Made by a program: the position numbers and the translations under genes. From Arthrobacter sp. zg-Y919 (GTDB lineage: Bacteria > Actinomycetota > Actinomycetes > Actinomycetales > Micrococcaceae), in the NCBI RefSeq assembly GCF_030142045.1, contig NZ_CP126242.1, positions 620,001 through 684,000 of the forward strand: a DNA stretch of 64,000 nucleotides, written 5' to 3'. Numbering within the stretch: position 1 is the stretch's first letter; the number at the start of each line of letters is the position of its first letter. Shown here piece after piece: positions 24,691 to 33,800 of this stretch. Under the pieces are notes generated by a model. It was not told where the DNA came from. It made no database searches and was given only the letters and a program-made list of their open reading frames with translations.

Positions 24691-25352
24691 CCATCACCGT
24701 AGCCATAGCCGATGACCAGGCCATTGTCCGTGCCGGACTTCGGGTCATTCTGGAAACCAGCCCGGACATCGAGGTCGTTGGTGAGGCATCCGACGGACAC
24801 GAAGCGGTGGCGCTGGTGCGCGCAAAACGTCCCGACGTCGTCTGCATGGACATCCGGATGCCCGGCCTCGACGGCATCTCCGCGACACGGACCATAACCG
24901 CCGATCCGCAGAACACCACAGGTGTACTGATGCTGACCACCTTCGAACTCGATGACTATGTCTTCGGAGCCCTCGAAGCCGGCGCCTCGGGATTCCTGCT
25001 GAAAGGCGCCGACGAGGATTCGCTGCTGGACGCGGTCCGTTCCGTCGCGCGCGGGGACGGCACCCTCGACCAGCGGCTGACCCGCCGGGTGCTGATCGAG
25101 TTCGCGAACCGGACTGCCGGGCCGCGCCGCCCGCCGACGTCACTGGCGGTGCCCCTGACAACCCGGGAAACGGAAATCCTGACGCTCCTTTGCGAAGGGC
25201 TTTCAACCTCGGAAATCGGTGAACGGCTATTTGTCGAGTCCACCACCGTCAAATATCACGTCGCAGGAATCCTGACGAAGACGGGCGCGCGGGACCGGCT
25301 GCAGGCCGCGGTCTGGGCCTTCCGGAACGGTGTTGTCTCCGTTCCCCGCTAG
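24687..25352 (+). CDS. LuxR/NarL-family response regulator
   Basis: A 221-residue DNA-binding regulator, partner of the preceding kinase. The receiver domain (residues 1-120) has the acidic pair in IADDQ, the phospho-acceptor Asp in VVCMDIRMPGLDG, and the conserved Thr and Lys in LTTFELDDYVFGALEAGA and FLLKGAD. The C-terminal LuxR helix-turn-helix is LTTRETEILTLLCEGLSTSE through TTVKYHVAGILTKTGA. The ATG at 24687 overlaps the kinase stop. Convergent with the esterase gene 50 bases downstream. The palindrome at 23266 is a candidate target. Confidence 0.95.
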   Translation: MTITVAIADDQAIVRAGLRVILETSPDIEVVGEASDGHEAVALVRAKRPDVVCMDIRMPGLDGISATRTITADPQNTTGVLMLTTFELDDYVFGALEAGASGFLLKGADEDSLLDAVRSVARGDGTLDQRLTRRVLIEFANRTAGPRRPPTSLAVPLTTRETEILTLLCEGLSTSEIGERLFVESTTVKYHVAGILTKTGARDRLQAAVWAFRNGVVSVPR

Positions 25353-25403
25353 TCGGCGCTCCATCGCGACCAGCGCTCCACGACCGCTAGCGCCCCAGGG
25401 CAA

Positions 25404-26573
25404 CTACCGCTCCATCACCTTCCGCAGCTCGTCGACAATGCGGGTGGCCCGGTCATCGTCCCCGAATTCCATCCAGTTGGTAATAAACGCCATGCTGAGG
25501 TCCAGTCCGGGCTCGGCAAAGGCCACCTGGCCGCCGGCGCCGTCGTGCCCGAACCCGTCCGCCGAGACGTATCGCCGCGCACCGGAATCCAACTGGAAGC
25601 CGGCGCCCCAGCGTGGCCACGGAGCAGGTGCAGGAAACACGGGTGCTCCTTCGCTGCGGACCTCGGTGGCCCGTTTGAGCACCACCGGGTCCAGCCGGCG
25701 GGTGGCGGCGGTGTCATGGATGGCGGATGACCAGGCGGCGGACAAACCGCGGGCCGTGGCAACGCCTCCGGCCCCCGGGAACTCCGCAGCCCTGACATCG
25801 GGACGGTTGAAGCCGGCGTCGGGACCCACCAGTTCCTGGGGGAAGGCATGGCCCAGCGTCATCGCGGCACTGGGCCAGTCCGGTTCCCCGGGCCAGCTTG
25901 CCGCCTGCTGCGCCCGAACGGACTCGAGCAGGCTTTCCGCCGCTTCACTGTGGGCAATGTTCGTCTGCTGTTCCACCGGCACACCGAGATGCAGGTCAGC
26001 GCCCAGCGGATTCGCCAGTGTTTCGGCGAGGAACGTCCCCGGCATCTGTCCGGTGACCCGGCGGACGATTTCGCCGCTGAGCCAGCCGTGCGTCAGCGCG
26101 TGGTAGCCGTAGCCGGAGCCGGGCTCCCACAGGGGTTCCTGCTCCGCAAGCAGGCCCGTCATGGTCTGCCAGTCGAGGGCTTCCGCCAGCCCCACAGGCG
26201 TTCGGAGGGCCGACACTCCCGCACGGTGGGCGAGTGCGTCACCCACGGTTACCGCGCCTTTGCCGTGGGCGCCGAACTCCGGCCAGATATCGGTGAGCAG
26301 CATGTCGTAATCCAGCTGCCCGGCCTCGACCAGCCGGGCGATGAGCAGTGACATGATCCCCTTGGTACAGGAGAAAACCACCGTGGAGGTGTCGCTGGTC
26401 CACGGGCTGGAGCTGCGCGCGTCCGCCACCCCGCCCCACAGGTCGACCACCAGCTGGCCCTGATGGTGCACGGCCAGTGCCGCACCCATCCGCGGTTTCC
26501 CCTCGAAGGCAGCGGCAAAGGCATCCCGCACCGGCATGAACTGTTCCGTTACTGTCCCGTGGATCGCGCTCAT
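25404..26573 (-). CDS. EstB-like serine esterase / beta-lactamase family protein
   Basis: A 389-residue cytoplasmic protein (no signal peptide) of the class C beta-lactamase fold, closest in pattern to family VIII esterases. The nucleophile motif SCTKG (SxxK) is at about residue 70, a Tyr-rich GYGYHALTHGW segment supplies the YxN-type Tyr, and GHDGAGG near the C-terminus stands where penicillin-binding enzymes have KTG. It probably cleaves short esters or acylated sugars. The ATG at 26573 overlaps the stop of the upstream glycosidase gene (ATGA). It is the last gene of the LacI-linked sugar operon, which suggests de-esterification of the imported oligosaccharide. Confidence 0.82.
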   Translation of the reverse strand: MSAIHGTVTEQFMPVRDAFAAAFEGKPRMGAALAVHHQGQLVVDLWGGVADARSSSPWTSDTSTVVFSCTKGIMSLLIARLVEAGQLDYDMLLTDIWPEFGAHGKGAVTVGDALAHRAGVSALRTPVGLAEALDWQTMTGLLAEQEPLWEPGSGYGYHALTHGWLSGEIVRRVTGQMPGTFLAETLANPLGADLHLGVPVEQQTNIAHSEAAESLLESVRAQQAASWPGEPDWPSAAMTLGHAFPQELVGPDAGFNRPDVRAAEFPGAGGVATARGLSAAWSSAIHDTAATRRLDPVVLKRATEVRSEGAPVFPAPAPWPRWGAGFQLDSGARRYVSADGFGHDGAGGQVAFAEPGLDLSMAFITNWMEFGDDDRATRIVDELRKVMER

Positions 26574-27544
26574 GCGCTGACCTCGGTCCGGGCGAACGAA
26601 AGGGATCCGTTCGGCGCCCATTCCAGGGGCAGTGGGTCAGAGATCCCGCCGATGAAGGTGCCCTCGCTGTCAACGTTCTCAAACGCCAGCAGCGCCCACT
26701 CGCCGGTCCTGGTGCGGACGGCACGTCCGGCGTAGAGGTCTTCGGTAGTCAGCTGCACGGCGGAGGCGACGTCGAGTGGACCGTCCAGCACATCGGTATC
26801 GAGGGGCAGTGCCCAGATTCCGCCCTGGACTCCGTCAGCCTTCCGCTGGCCGGCAAGGTGGGCGGTGTCGCACGAAAACAGCAGGACAGGCCGGTCGTCG
26901 ATGGTCACCAGCTGGATCACCTCGAGGTGGGCGAACCCGGCACCCGGCTCGCTGAGCGGCGGTTGCACCGTCCAGTGCTGGAGGTCGGTAGACGTGGCGT
27001 GGCCGATGACTCCGCGGTCCCGGCCGGAACCGGCCCGCGACCTGGCCGTGAGGAGCATGTGCCAGAGGCCGGCGGAATCACGGTGGATCCAGGGGTCCCG
27101 CCAGGCTTCCTCGTGCCAGGTGTCGTCAGCGAGGGTTTCGTACCAGCGGGGATCGGCTGAGAGGGATCCCGTCTGCTTGGTCCAGGACACGAGGTCGGTG
27201 GAAACGGCGCGGCCGACCGTTTCCACATTGGTGACCGTATCAGCGGAGAGGAAGCGGGTGCCGGTGTAGAACATGTGCCACGAACCGTCGTCGTCCTGGA
27301 CAACGCTGCCGGTCCAGGTGGCGCTGCCATCAAAGTCGGCTGTCCCTCCGGGTTCGAGCACGACGCCGTGGTCGACCCACCGCTGGAGGTCCGCGGAGGT
27401 GGCGACGCCGATGCGCGCGTTCCGGTGGCGAAGGTGGGGGTCCAGCAGGGATTTCGGGGCGTGGAGGTAGTAGAGGAAATCCTCGACGCCGTCGTTGGCG
27501 TGCCAGAAATCCCAGACCCAGTGGTCGGTACGGGTGAAGCCCAT
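26570..27544 (-). CDS. Glycoside hydrolase, clan GH-J (GH32/GH68-like)
   Basis: A 324-residue, signal-less five-bladed beta-propeller glycosidase. Three clan GH-J motifs can be aligned: HWVWDFW with nucleophile Asp12 (like the WDxW of GH68 and NDPN of GH32), WRDP at 148-151 (transition-state Asp) and HLEVIQ with Glu208 as likely acid/base. Clan members cleave or transfer beta-fructosyl groups, so a fructooligosaccharide or sucrose-related substrate is likely. It lacks the C-terminal beta-sandwich of most GH32 enzymes. It is about 34 bases downstream of the second permease and overlaps the esterase start, so an imported oligosaccharide is probably hydrolysed in the cytoplasm. Confidence 0.78.
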   Translation of the reverse strand: MGFTRTDHWVWDFWHANDGVEDFLYYLHAPKSLLDPHLRHRNARIGVATSADLQRWVDHGVVLEPGGTADFDGSATWTGSVVQDDDGSWHMFYTGTRFLSADTVTNVETVGRAVSTDLVSWTKQTGSLSADPRWYETLADDTWHEEAWRDPWIHRDSAGLWHMLLTARSRAGSGRDRGVIGHATSTDLQHWTVQPPLSEPGAGFAHLEVIQLVTIDDRPVLLFSCDTAHLAGQRKADGVQGGIWALPLDTDVLDGPLDVASAVQLTTEDLYAGRAVRTRTGEWALLAFENVDSEGTFIGGISDPLPLEWAPNGSLSFARTEVSA

Positions 27545-27578
27545 GGTGCGGTTCCTTAGGTGGGTAAGAGGTGCAGGG

Positions 27579-28403
27579 TCAGCCCTTGACGGCGCCCTGC
27601 AGCAGGGCGCGGACGAACTGGCGCTGGAAGATGAGGAACACCACGATGGCCGGCGTGATGATGAGCAGTGCTCCTGCGTTCAGGAGGGGGATGCTCAGGG
27701 AATACTGCCCCTGGAAGAAGGTGAGCGCGCCGGCCACGGTCCGGTCCAGCGGGTCGGCAATGAGCACCACCGGCAGCAGGAACTGGTTCCACGTCCAGAG
27801 GAACAGGAGGATGGCCAGGGCCGAGAGTGCGGGCAGGGCGAGGGGGAGCTGGATCTGCCGGAACTCCTGCAGGACCGATGCCCCGTCCACGCGGGCGGCT
27901 TCGGACAGCTCGCGGGGCACATTGATGAAATGGGCACGCATCCAGAAGACGCTGAAGGGCATAAACAGTCCCAGGAGGGGGAAGATCACGGCCCAGGGCG
28001 TATTGAGGGTGCCCAGGGACTGGGACTGGTAGTACAGGGGGATGATCAGCGCCTCGAACGGGATGGTCAGTCCTGCAACGAAGAAAATCAGGACCGCCCG
28101 GCCGCCCTTCGGGGCCAGCGCTCCGAGGGCATACCCCGCGAGGGTAGCGATGAGCATGGACGCAGGCACCACCCCCAGGACGATGAACGCGCTGGAGGTC
28201 ATGAGCCGCCAGACGTTCCCCACCTCAAAGGCCGTGACGAAGTTGCCCCACTGCGGATCGGTGGGCCAGACGATGCCGGTGGGATTCCGGTCCGCCGGCT
28301 GCAGCGCCGCAGACAGCATGCTGATCAGGGGCAGCAGGGTCAGGATCAGCGCCGCCGCAAGCAGCAGCCGGCCGAGTATCAGTTCACTGCGGCTGGTACG
28401 CAT
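27579..28403 (-). CDS. Carbohydrate ABC transporter permease, MalG type
   Basis: A 274-residue CUT1 permease subunit with six membrane helices. The cytoplasmic EAA loop reads EAARVDGASVLQEFRQIQLP, which docks on the ATPase. The start at 28403 shares one base with the stop of the MalF-type gene (TGATG); upstream in-frame sequence belongs to that gene's other frame. It pairs with the permease at 28403-29392 and the binding protein at 29392. No ATPase gene is present, as usual in actinobacteria where one MsiK-type ATPase serves many CUT1 systems. Confidence 0.94.
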   Translation of the reverse strand: MRTSRSELILGRLLLAAALILTLLPLISMLSAALQPADRNPTGIVWPTDPQWGNFVTAFEVGNVWRLMTSSAFIVLGVVPASMLIATLAGYALGALAPKGGRAVLIFFVAGLTIPFEALIIPLYYQSQSLGTLNTPWAVIFPLLGLFMPFSVFWMRAHFINVPRELSEAARVDGASVLQEFRQIQLPLALPALSALAILLFLWTWNQFLLPVVLIADPLDRTVAGALTFFQGQYSLSIPLLNAGALLIITPAIVVFLIFQRQFVRALLQGAVKG

Positions 28404-29392
28404 CAGTCGTTCACTTTCGAAAGTCGCTGGATGGGAAGGACCACGAGCAGGACCAGGACCATAAGCACAATGCCGAACGCGGAGGCCAGGCCGACGTCGC
28501 TCTGCGTAAATCCGATCCGGAAGATCGAGATGCCCGGGACCAGGGTGGTCCGGCCGGGGCCGCCCTGCGTGGAGGTGTAAATGATGTCGAAGCTGCTCAG
28601 GGCGGCAATGATGGTCAGCGTCGCGAGGACGGCGATTTCCTGCCGCAGCCCCGGCAGCGTCACGGTGAAGAACTCCCGCCACCAGCCGGCACCGTCCAAA
28701 CGGACGGCCTCATAGAGCGACGAGTCGATCTTTCCGATGCCGGTCAGCAGCAGCACTGTGCACAGCCCGGTCAGGACCCATGAACCGATCAGCCCGACGG
28801 CGGGAAGTGCCGTGCCGTAGTCGGCCAGCCAGGACCGGGTAATACCGCCAAGGCCGACGGCGCTGAGGAACTGGTTGACCGTGCCCGTCTGCGCGTACAT
28901 CCACGACCAGGCAATACCGGCCGCGGCAAGCGGCACAATCTGGGGAAGGAAGAGAATGGTCTGCGCGGCGGAGGACAGCAACCCCTGGCGCATCGACCGG
29001 ATCAGGCTGGCCAGGATCAGCCCCACGCCTATGGGTATGAGGGTGAAGTAAATGATCAGGGTCAGCGCGTTCAGGATGGAGCCGAGGAGCTCGGGGTCCG
29101 TGACGACCTGGAGGTAGTTTTCCAGTCCCGCGAAGGTGGCGACCCCGACGCCGTTCCAGTCATAGAACGAGTACTGCAGTCCCATGCCAAGCGGAACGAC
29201 GACGAACCCGACATACACGGCAAGGGCTGGAAGGAGCATCAACCAGGCCACGTAGCCTGCCCGGCCCGGCCGTTTGCGTTTTCCCTGTTTGGCTGCGGCC
29301 GCGACCGGCCCTGCCGACGTCGAACCTGCGGCTGTGGTCTCGTCACGGCCGACGGAGCGGCGGCGGACAGGACCGGTGGCGGCCTTCTGCAT
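28403..29392 (-). CDS. Carbohydrate ABC transporter permease, MalF type
   Basis: A 329-residue CUT1 permease. A basic, Ala-rich cytoplasmic N-terminus (about 45 residues) precedes six membrane helices, the first being VAWLMLLPALAVYVGFVVVP. The EAA loop is YEAVRLDGAGWWREFFTVTL. Its start overlaps the binding-protein stop (TAATG) and its stop overlaps the MalG-type start, so the three genes are tightly coupled. Confidence 0.94.
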   Translation of the reverse strand: MQKAATGPVRRRSVGRDETTAAGSTSAGPVAAAAKQGKRKRPGRAGYVAWLMLLPALAVYVGFVVVPLGMGLQYSFYDWNGVGVATFAGLENYLQVVTDPELLGSILNALTLIIYFTLIPIGVGLILASLIRSMRQGLLSSAAQTILFLPQIVPLAAAGIAWSWMYAQTGTVNQFLSAVGLGGITRSWLADYGTALPAVGLIGSWVLTGLCTVLLLTGIGKIDSSLYEAVRLDGAGWWREFFTVTLPGLRQEIAVLATLTIIAALSSFDIIYTSTQGGPGRTTLVPGISIFRIGFTQSDVGLASAFGIVLMVLVLLVVLPIQRLSKVND

Positions 29393-30753
29393 TAGTCGCT
29401 CACTTCGCTCTCGTAGAACTTCTGCACGCGGTTGACGAACTCTTCACCGCTGATCTCGCCCGTCACCAGCAGCTGGGACTCGGGAATGATGGAGCCGGAG
29501 TAGATGCCCGCCGTCGTGTTGGACATGAAGTCGACCTGGCCGTTTTCCTCACCAACCTGGGCAGCCATCTCCAGCGCAGAGGCGATCAACGATCCTTCCT
29601 CCACGGTGGGCTGTTCCAGTGCGGGATCCCCGCCGGGGGAGGCTCCGGTGACGTCGGAAATGATCTGCCGGGCTGCCGGGTCCGTGTGGATCCAGTCGAG
29701 GAAGTACGTGGTGGTATTCAGGTCATCGGAGCCGGCCGCTACGGAGAACGAGTTGGCAGCGCCCATGGCAACGTGGTCGCCGCCCGCTTCGACCGGCGGG
29801 ACCAGGAAGAAGGAAACGTCGTCGCCCAGGGCCTTCTGGTAGTTGGCGGCCTCCCAGTTGCCGTTGAAGGTGAACAGGCCGTCGCCTTCGGAGAACCGGC
29901 TGACGAAGGTGAAGTAGTCGATGGCGTTGATGTCGGAGGGGAAGTATCCCTTGTCGGCCCAGGTGCGGATCACTTCGGCGCCCTGGATGTTGCCTTCGGT
30001 GGCGTACGAGCTGCCCGGTTCGTTGAACATCCAGGAGAGGAATTCGTCCTTGTCCGCGTACTGGTTCATGGCTGCCTGAATGGCAAAGTTCACCACGCCG
30101 TCCTTGTCTCCGGCCATGATGGGCTGGACTCCGCCGGCCTTCGCTGTGGCCAGATCCTCTTCGAGCTCGGCCATGGTCTGCGGAGGACCATCAATGCCCA
30201 GCTGCTCGGCAATGGCGGTGTTCATGAAGATGCCGGTGACGCTGTAGCCCAGACCCACTTGATACAGGGGACCGGAACCGCGTGTGCCCTCGTCATTCAT
30301 GCGCAGGGGTGCCAGCTGCGATTCCGGCCAGGCATCCCATCCGTAGGCCTCGGCGTACGGATCCAGGTTTGCGAGCAGCCCGTCACGTGCAGTGTCGCCG
30401 ATGGTGGGCAGCCGGATCAGGTCCGGCGGATTGTCTCCGGCAAGCAGCTTGGGGGCGTTGGCCGTGAGGTTTTGGAAGGTGTCCCGGGTGACCTCAAAGG
30501 TGACGTTGGGGTGCTGTTTGGTGAACTCCTCCGCCAGTTTGTCCGTGACGGGGAAGCCTGTTTCGTCAGCGATCGTAATCGTGACTTCCTCAGAGGTCAG
30601 CTCGGTGCTTACCTCGACGCTGGCATCGGAGGAATCGGCAGCCGGTCCGCTGCTTCCCGGAGCGCATCCGGCGAGGGTGATGCCGGCGGCGGCCATGAAG
30701 GCAGCTACGGCAACTGGTCGACGGCGCCCCGGGCGCTGCAGTAATGAATTCAT
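29392..30753 (-). CDS. Extracellular solute-binding lipoprotein, CUT1 type
   Basis: A 453-residue sugar-binding lipoprotein (SBP_bac_1 type, as for MalE). A signal peptide with basic start and hydrophobic core ends in the lipobox LAGC at about residue 29. The mature part begins with a Ser/Asp-rich linker, then EEVTITIADETGFPVTDKLA and the two-lobed fold with FTFNGNWEAANY, typical of ligand-contact Trp. ATG 30753 is preferred over 30771 because AAAGGAG lies 7 bases upstream. It is the first gene of a five-gene operon (binding protein, two permeases, GH-J hydrolase, esterase) and diverges from its LacI regulator. Confidence 0.94.
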   Translation of the reverse strand: MNSLLQRPGRRRPVAVAAFMAAAGITLAGCAPGSSGPAADSSDASVEVSTELTSEEVTITIADETGFPVTDKLAEEFTKQHPNVTFEVTRDTFQNLTANAPKLLAGDNPPDLIRLPTIGDTARDGLLANLDPYAEAYGWDAWPESQLAPLRMNDEGTRGSGPLYQVGLGYSVTGIFMNTAIAEQLGIDGPPQTMAELEEDLATAKAGGVQPIMAGDKDGVVNFAIQAAMNQYADKDEFLSWMFNEPGSSYATEGNIQGAEVIRTWADKGYFPSDINAIDYFTFVSRFSEGDGLFTFNGNWEAANYQKALGDDVSFFLVPPVEAGGDHVAMGAANSFSVAAGSDDLNTTTYFLDWIHTDPAARQIISDVTGASPGGDPALEQPTVEEGSLIASALEMAAQVGEENGQVDFMSNTTAGIYSGSIIPESQLLVTGEISGEEFVNRVQKFYESEVSD

Positions 30754-30798
30754 GCTTGACTCCTTTGTCAATGATTCTGGTGGCTGTCGGTATGCCGT

Positions 30799-30852
30799 GT
30801 GCTAAATCCATTCAGCACTACACAGCCTGCTGCCTATTCGTCAATTGCGCAA
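30799..30852. promoter_or_regulatory. Two candidate LacI operators in divergent promoter region
   Basis: GTGCT-N10-AGCAC at 30799-30818 and TTGCGCAA at 30845-30852, the latter with the central GCGC/CG typical of LacI-family sites. Both lie between the sugar operon (start 30753) and the LacI gene (start 30902). Which is used is not known. Confidence 0.5.
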
Positions 30853-30901
30853 GTGAATTTGTGGAGTCGTTATAGAGAGTTAGCATCAAGCAGGAGGAAA
30901 T

Positions 30902-31927
30902 ATGACCACCAAGCGTGTGACGCTTGCCGACGTCGCTCATCGGGCAGGTTTGTCATCTTCCGCTGCGTCCATGATTCTTAACGGCCGTCCGGATACCAGG
31001 CTGTCCAAAGATGCCCATGACCGGGTCAACCGGGCGGCAGCCGAGCTGGGTTATCGCCCGAATGTCGCGGCGCGCAGCCTGCGGATAGATAAAACGCAGA
31101 CCATTGGATTTGTTTCGGACACCGTTGCCACCACGCGTTTCGCGGGCGGTCTCATCAAGGGAGCTTTGGCTGCAGCCGAGCAGGCCGGTCATGTCATTCT
31201 GCTGGCCGAAACAGGCGGGGCTCCCGCACGTGAAACCCAGGCCATTGCCGCGCTGCTTGACCGGCAGGTGGATGGAATTGTTTTTGCCACCACGCGGGCC
31301 CGTGAACTGTTCATTCCCGACCTGCCGGGAAGCACACCGGTAGTGCTGCTCAATGCCATCAATGAGCACTATTCGACGTCGGTCCTGCCCGACGAGGAGC
31401 GTGGAGGCCGTGCGGCGGTCTCGCTGCTCGCGGATGCCGGCCACCGGACGGGCCTGGTGCTCATAGGCCATAACGAATTAAAGGAACGGGACGTTTTCCG
31501 GTCAACGACTGTTGCCCGTCGGCTGAATGGGATCCGGGCGGAAATGAAAGATAGGGGACTGTCTTTTGCGCGGGAGGAATCCATTTGGGACTGGGAACCG
31601 CACACCGGCTACGCGGCGGTGAATGTCCTCCTGGAGGAGATGCCGGATGTCCGGGCGCTGGTCTGCCTGAATGACCGGCTGGCCTTTGGGGCGTATCAGG
31701 CACTTACCGAGCGGGGCCTCCGGGTGCCGGAAGATGTTTCAGTGGTGTCCTTCGACAATGACGAAATTGCCTCCTATCTCCGCCCCGGCCTGACGACCGT
31801 TGGGCTTCCCCATGAGGAAATGGGAGCACGGGCGGTTTCGCTGCTTCTGGAGGGAGAAGCGCATGGCGAGCACCTCATCGAAATGCCCGTCATTATCCGT
31901 TCGTCAATTCAGTCGGTGGAGCGCTGA
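30902..31927 (+). CDS. LacI-family transcriptional regulator
   Basis: A 341-residue repressor. The N-terminal helix-turn-helix (TLADVAHRAGLSSSAASMIL, residues about 7-26) and hinge helix (NVAARSLRIDKT) precede a periplasmic-binding-like effector domain beginning TIGFVSDTVATTRFAGGLIK, with VSVVSFDNDEIASYLRPGLT near the end. AGGAGG lies 6 bases before the ATG. It diverges from the oligosaccharide operon at 25404-30753, which it most likely represses until the imported sugar or a derivative binds. Its 3' end overlaps the convergent MFS gene by 19 bases. Confidence 0.94.
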   Translation: MTTKRVTLADVAHRAGLSSSAASMILNGRPDTRLSKDAHDRVNRAAAELGYRPNVAARSLRIDKTQTIGFVSDTVATTRFAGGLIKGALAAAEQAGHVILLAETGGAPARETQAIAALLDRQVDGIVFATTRARELFIPDLPGSTPVVLLNAINEHYSTSVLPDEERGGRAAVSLLADAGHRTGLVLIGHNELKERDVFRSTTVARRLNGIRAEMKDRGLSFAREESIWDWEPHTGYAAVNVLLEEMPDVRALVCLNDRLAFGAYQALTERGLRVPEDVSVVSFDNDEIASYLRPGLTTVGLPHEEMGARAVSLLLEGEAHGEHLIEMPVIIRSSIQSVER

Positions 31928-33183
31928 CCCTGATATTTCGACCGCACCGTTTCTCCGGATTCCGGGGTGGTCCGGGCAGGGGCGACGACGCCGAGCCCGC
32001 TGATCCCGCACGCCGCCGCGGCAACGGCAAAGGCCAGCCCGTAGCCGGCCGCTTCAATCAGGGTCCCGGTCAGGGCCGACCCGGCCGCCTGCCCGAGGAT
32101 GAGACTGATGAACAGCACCGATGTCCCGGCGGCACTGCTGGCTGCCGCCTGTCCCGCCCAGATGATGAGGACCGACGTCGCGGCGGTGTAGGCGAGTCCG
32201 AACAGGGCCGCGGTGGTAAATGAGACCGTGATGCTCCCCGGCGCGAAGGCCATGGCACCGGTGGCCGCCCCGGTGGCCAGCACCGTGACCGGCCAGGTAA
32301 GCCGGATCGAGTGCCGGGCCAGCCACGGGGCGGTCAGCACCGCTGCTGCACCGCCGACGCCGAGTGCAATCCACGCGCCGGCAGAGAGTGCGACGGGCAT
32401 CCCGCCGGAGTCTTCGAGCAAGGTTCGGCCGTAGACCCAGATTGCGGCGCAGCCGATGCCGAAGACGAAGGCGGCAAGGATCGGCCGCTGCAGTTCACGC
32501 AGTCCCAGTCCACGCAGGCCCCGTCCCGCTCCCAAGCCCCGGACCGGCTGTCCGCCGCGTTCTAGGGCGGCGCCGTCGTCGTCCCAGCCTCCGGCGCTGC
32601 TCGCGCGGAACCGCGAGACGTCGGCGCGCAGCACCCCGACCATTCCGGCCACCGCGATCACGGCAATGAGTGCCCAGGCCAGCCGCCATGAGGACCCGAA
32701 CGCCAGCGCGAGCAGCCCGGCTGCCACGACACCGAACCCGGTCCCGGAATTCACCACCGACTGCCGCTTTGCCGCGTGGATCGGTTTCGTGTTGCGCTGG
32801 ACGAGTTCCACCAGCGCGGGGGAGGCGAAGCCCGCACCCATTCCGGCCAGCAGGACCGCTGCGGCAAAAAACCCCGTGGACGGAGCGGCCGCAATCCCCG
32901 CGGAGCCGACTGCCGCCGTCGTGCCCGCCAGGACCGTGACCAGACGGGGATGCCGCGGCGCATAGACAAACCCCAGCCCGGCGGAGACGCAGTAGATCAC
33001 CGAGGCGCCGGAGGCGAGCAGCCCGCCGACGGCCGGCGTCAGTTCAAAGGAGGCCGAGAAGGCCGGCAGGAACAGGCCGTAGCCCAGCCGGGCCAGCCCG
33101 TAGGTTGCCGCGATGAGGGTCACGGCGGCAACCGCGAAGAGCGGTCCGGCGGTGGAGACTGAAGGATGTAACGGTCGTTTCAT
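31909..33183 (-). CDS. MFS transporter
   Basis: A 424-residue major facilitator superfamily transporter with about 12 hydrophobic helices. The first reads LFAVAAVTLIAATYGLARLG. Short YbfB/CynX-like loops (VYAPRHPRLVTVLAG between helices 2 and 3) replace the canonical motif A. Probably an exporter or drug/small-molecule transporter. The start at 33183 is chosen from the divergent arrangement with the TetR gene; longer starts would run into the operator region. Its promoter region (26 bases between start codons) contains overlapping palindromes, so repression by the adjacent TetR protein is likely. Confidence 0.88.
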   Translation of the reverse strand: MKRPLHPSVSTAGPLFAVAAVTLIAATYGLARLGYGLFLPAFSASFELTPAVGGLLASGASVIYCVSAGLGFVYAPRHPRLVTVLAGTTAAVGSAGIAAAPSTGFFAAAVLLAGMGAGFASPALVELVQRNTKPIHAAKRQSVVNSGTGFGVVAAGLLALAFGSSWRLAWALIAVIAVAGMVGVLRADVSRFRASSAGGWDDDGAALERGGQPVRGLGAGRGLRGLGLRELQRPILAAFVFGIGCAAIWVYGRTLLEDSGGMPVALSAGAWIALGVGGAAAVLTAPWLARHSIRLTWPVTVLATGAATGAMAFAPGSITVSFTTAALFGLAYTAATSVLIIWAGQAAASSAAGTSVLFISLILGQAAGSALTGTLIEAAGYGLAFAVAAAACGISGLGVVAPARTTPESGETVRSKYQGQRSTD

Positions 33184-33196
33184 TGAAACGTACGTT
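33176..33196. promoter_or_regulatory. Overlapping palindromes: TetR operator candidates
   Basis: CGTTTCA-T-TGAAACG (33176-33190) and AACGTACGTT (33187-33196) overlap and cover the MFS start codon and the gap to the TetR start at 33210. A TATGGT box at 33198-33203, 6 bases before ATG 33210, may be the TetR gene's -10 element. Confidence 0.6.
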
Positions 33197-33209
33197 ATAT
33201 GGTGGACCC

Positions 33210-33800
33210 ATGGTTGGACAACCCAGTGCACGTGAGCGTCTGCTCGACGCCGCCGAAGAGCTCGCTTTTACCCGCGGTGTCGCGGCGACGCCGGTGGACC
33301 GGATTCTGGAGCGTGCCAACGTCTCTCCGGCGACGCTGTATGCGCACTTCGGCAACAAGGAGGGGCTGATTGCGCAGGCGCTGCGCCGCCGGCTGGAGAA
33401 CTGGGATGCGGCTTGGCAGCACGAAATCGACGCGGCCGGCACCGAGCGGGACCGGTTGCTGGCGGTGTTTCCGGCCCTGACGAGCTACCGGTCGGGCGCC
33501 TCGGCCGCCCGCTGGTGTGCGGCGCTTGGCGTGGCGGCGGAAACCGTCGAGCCGGGCCGGGAGCTCGCCGAAACCCTGACGCAGGATACGCAGTTGCTGA
33601 CCGGCCGCTTCCGGGACCTTGCGGTGCCTGTCGTCGGTGCGGATTCGGCGGATGCGGTGGCGGGCCACCTGCTGCTGATCTTCACCGGCGTCCTGGGCAT
33701 GCTGCTCCGGGGCGTCTCGCCGGAGGATGCTGCGGCCACCGGCCGGGCGACGGCGGGGTTCGTTATCGACGGGTTCGGGCCGTCCCGTCCGGCTGGGTAG
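33210..33800 (+). CDS. TetR-family transcriptional regulator
   Basis: A 196-residue repressor. The N-terminal TetR DNA-binding domain reads ARERLLDAAEELAFTRGVAA then VDRILERANVSPATLYAHFG and NKEGLIAQALRRR, a canonical helix-turn-helix. The C-terminal ligand domain is helical. It diverges from the MFS transporter gene with only 26 bases between them, filled by palindromes, so it likely controls both. The start at 33210 is right after a TATGGT box; a start 27 bases upstream lies in the operator. Its 3' end overlaps the convergent gene by 38 bases. Confidence 0.93.
   Translation: MVGQPSARERLLDAAEELAFTRGVAATPVDRILERANVSPATLYAHFGNKEGLIAQALRRRLENWDAAWQHEIDAAGTERDRLLAVFPALTSYRSGASAARWCAALGVAAETVEPGRELAETLTQDTQLLTGRFRDLAVPVVGADSADAVAGHLLLIFTGVLGMLLRGVSPEDAAATGRATAGFVIDGFGPSRPAG

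Noticed and set aside
29686..30744. 352-codon open frame on the plus strand
   Set aside because: Antisense shadow of the binding-protein gene with its lipobox and ribosome site.
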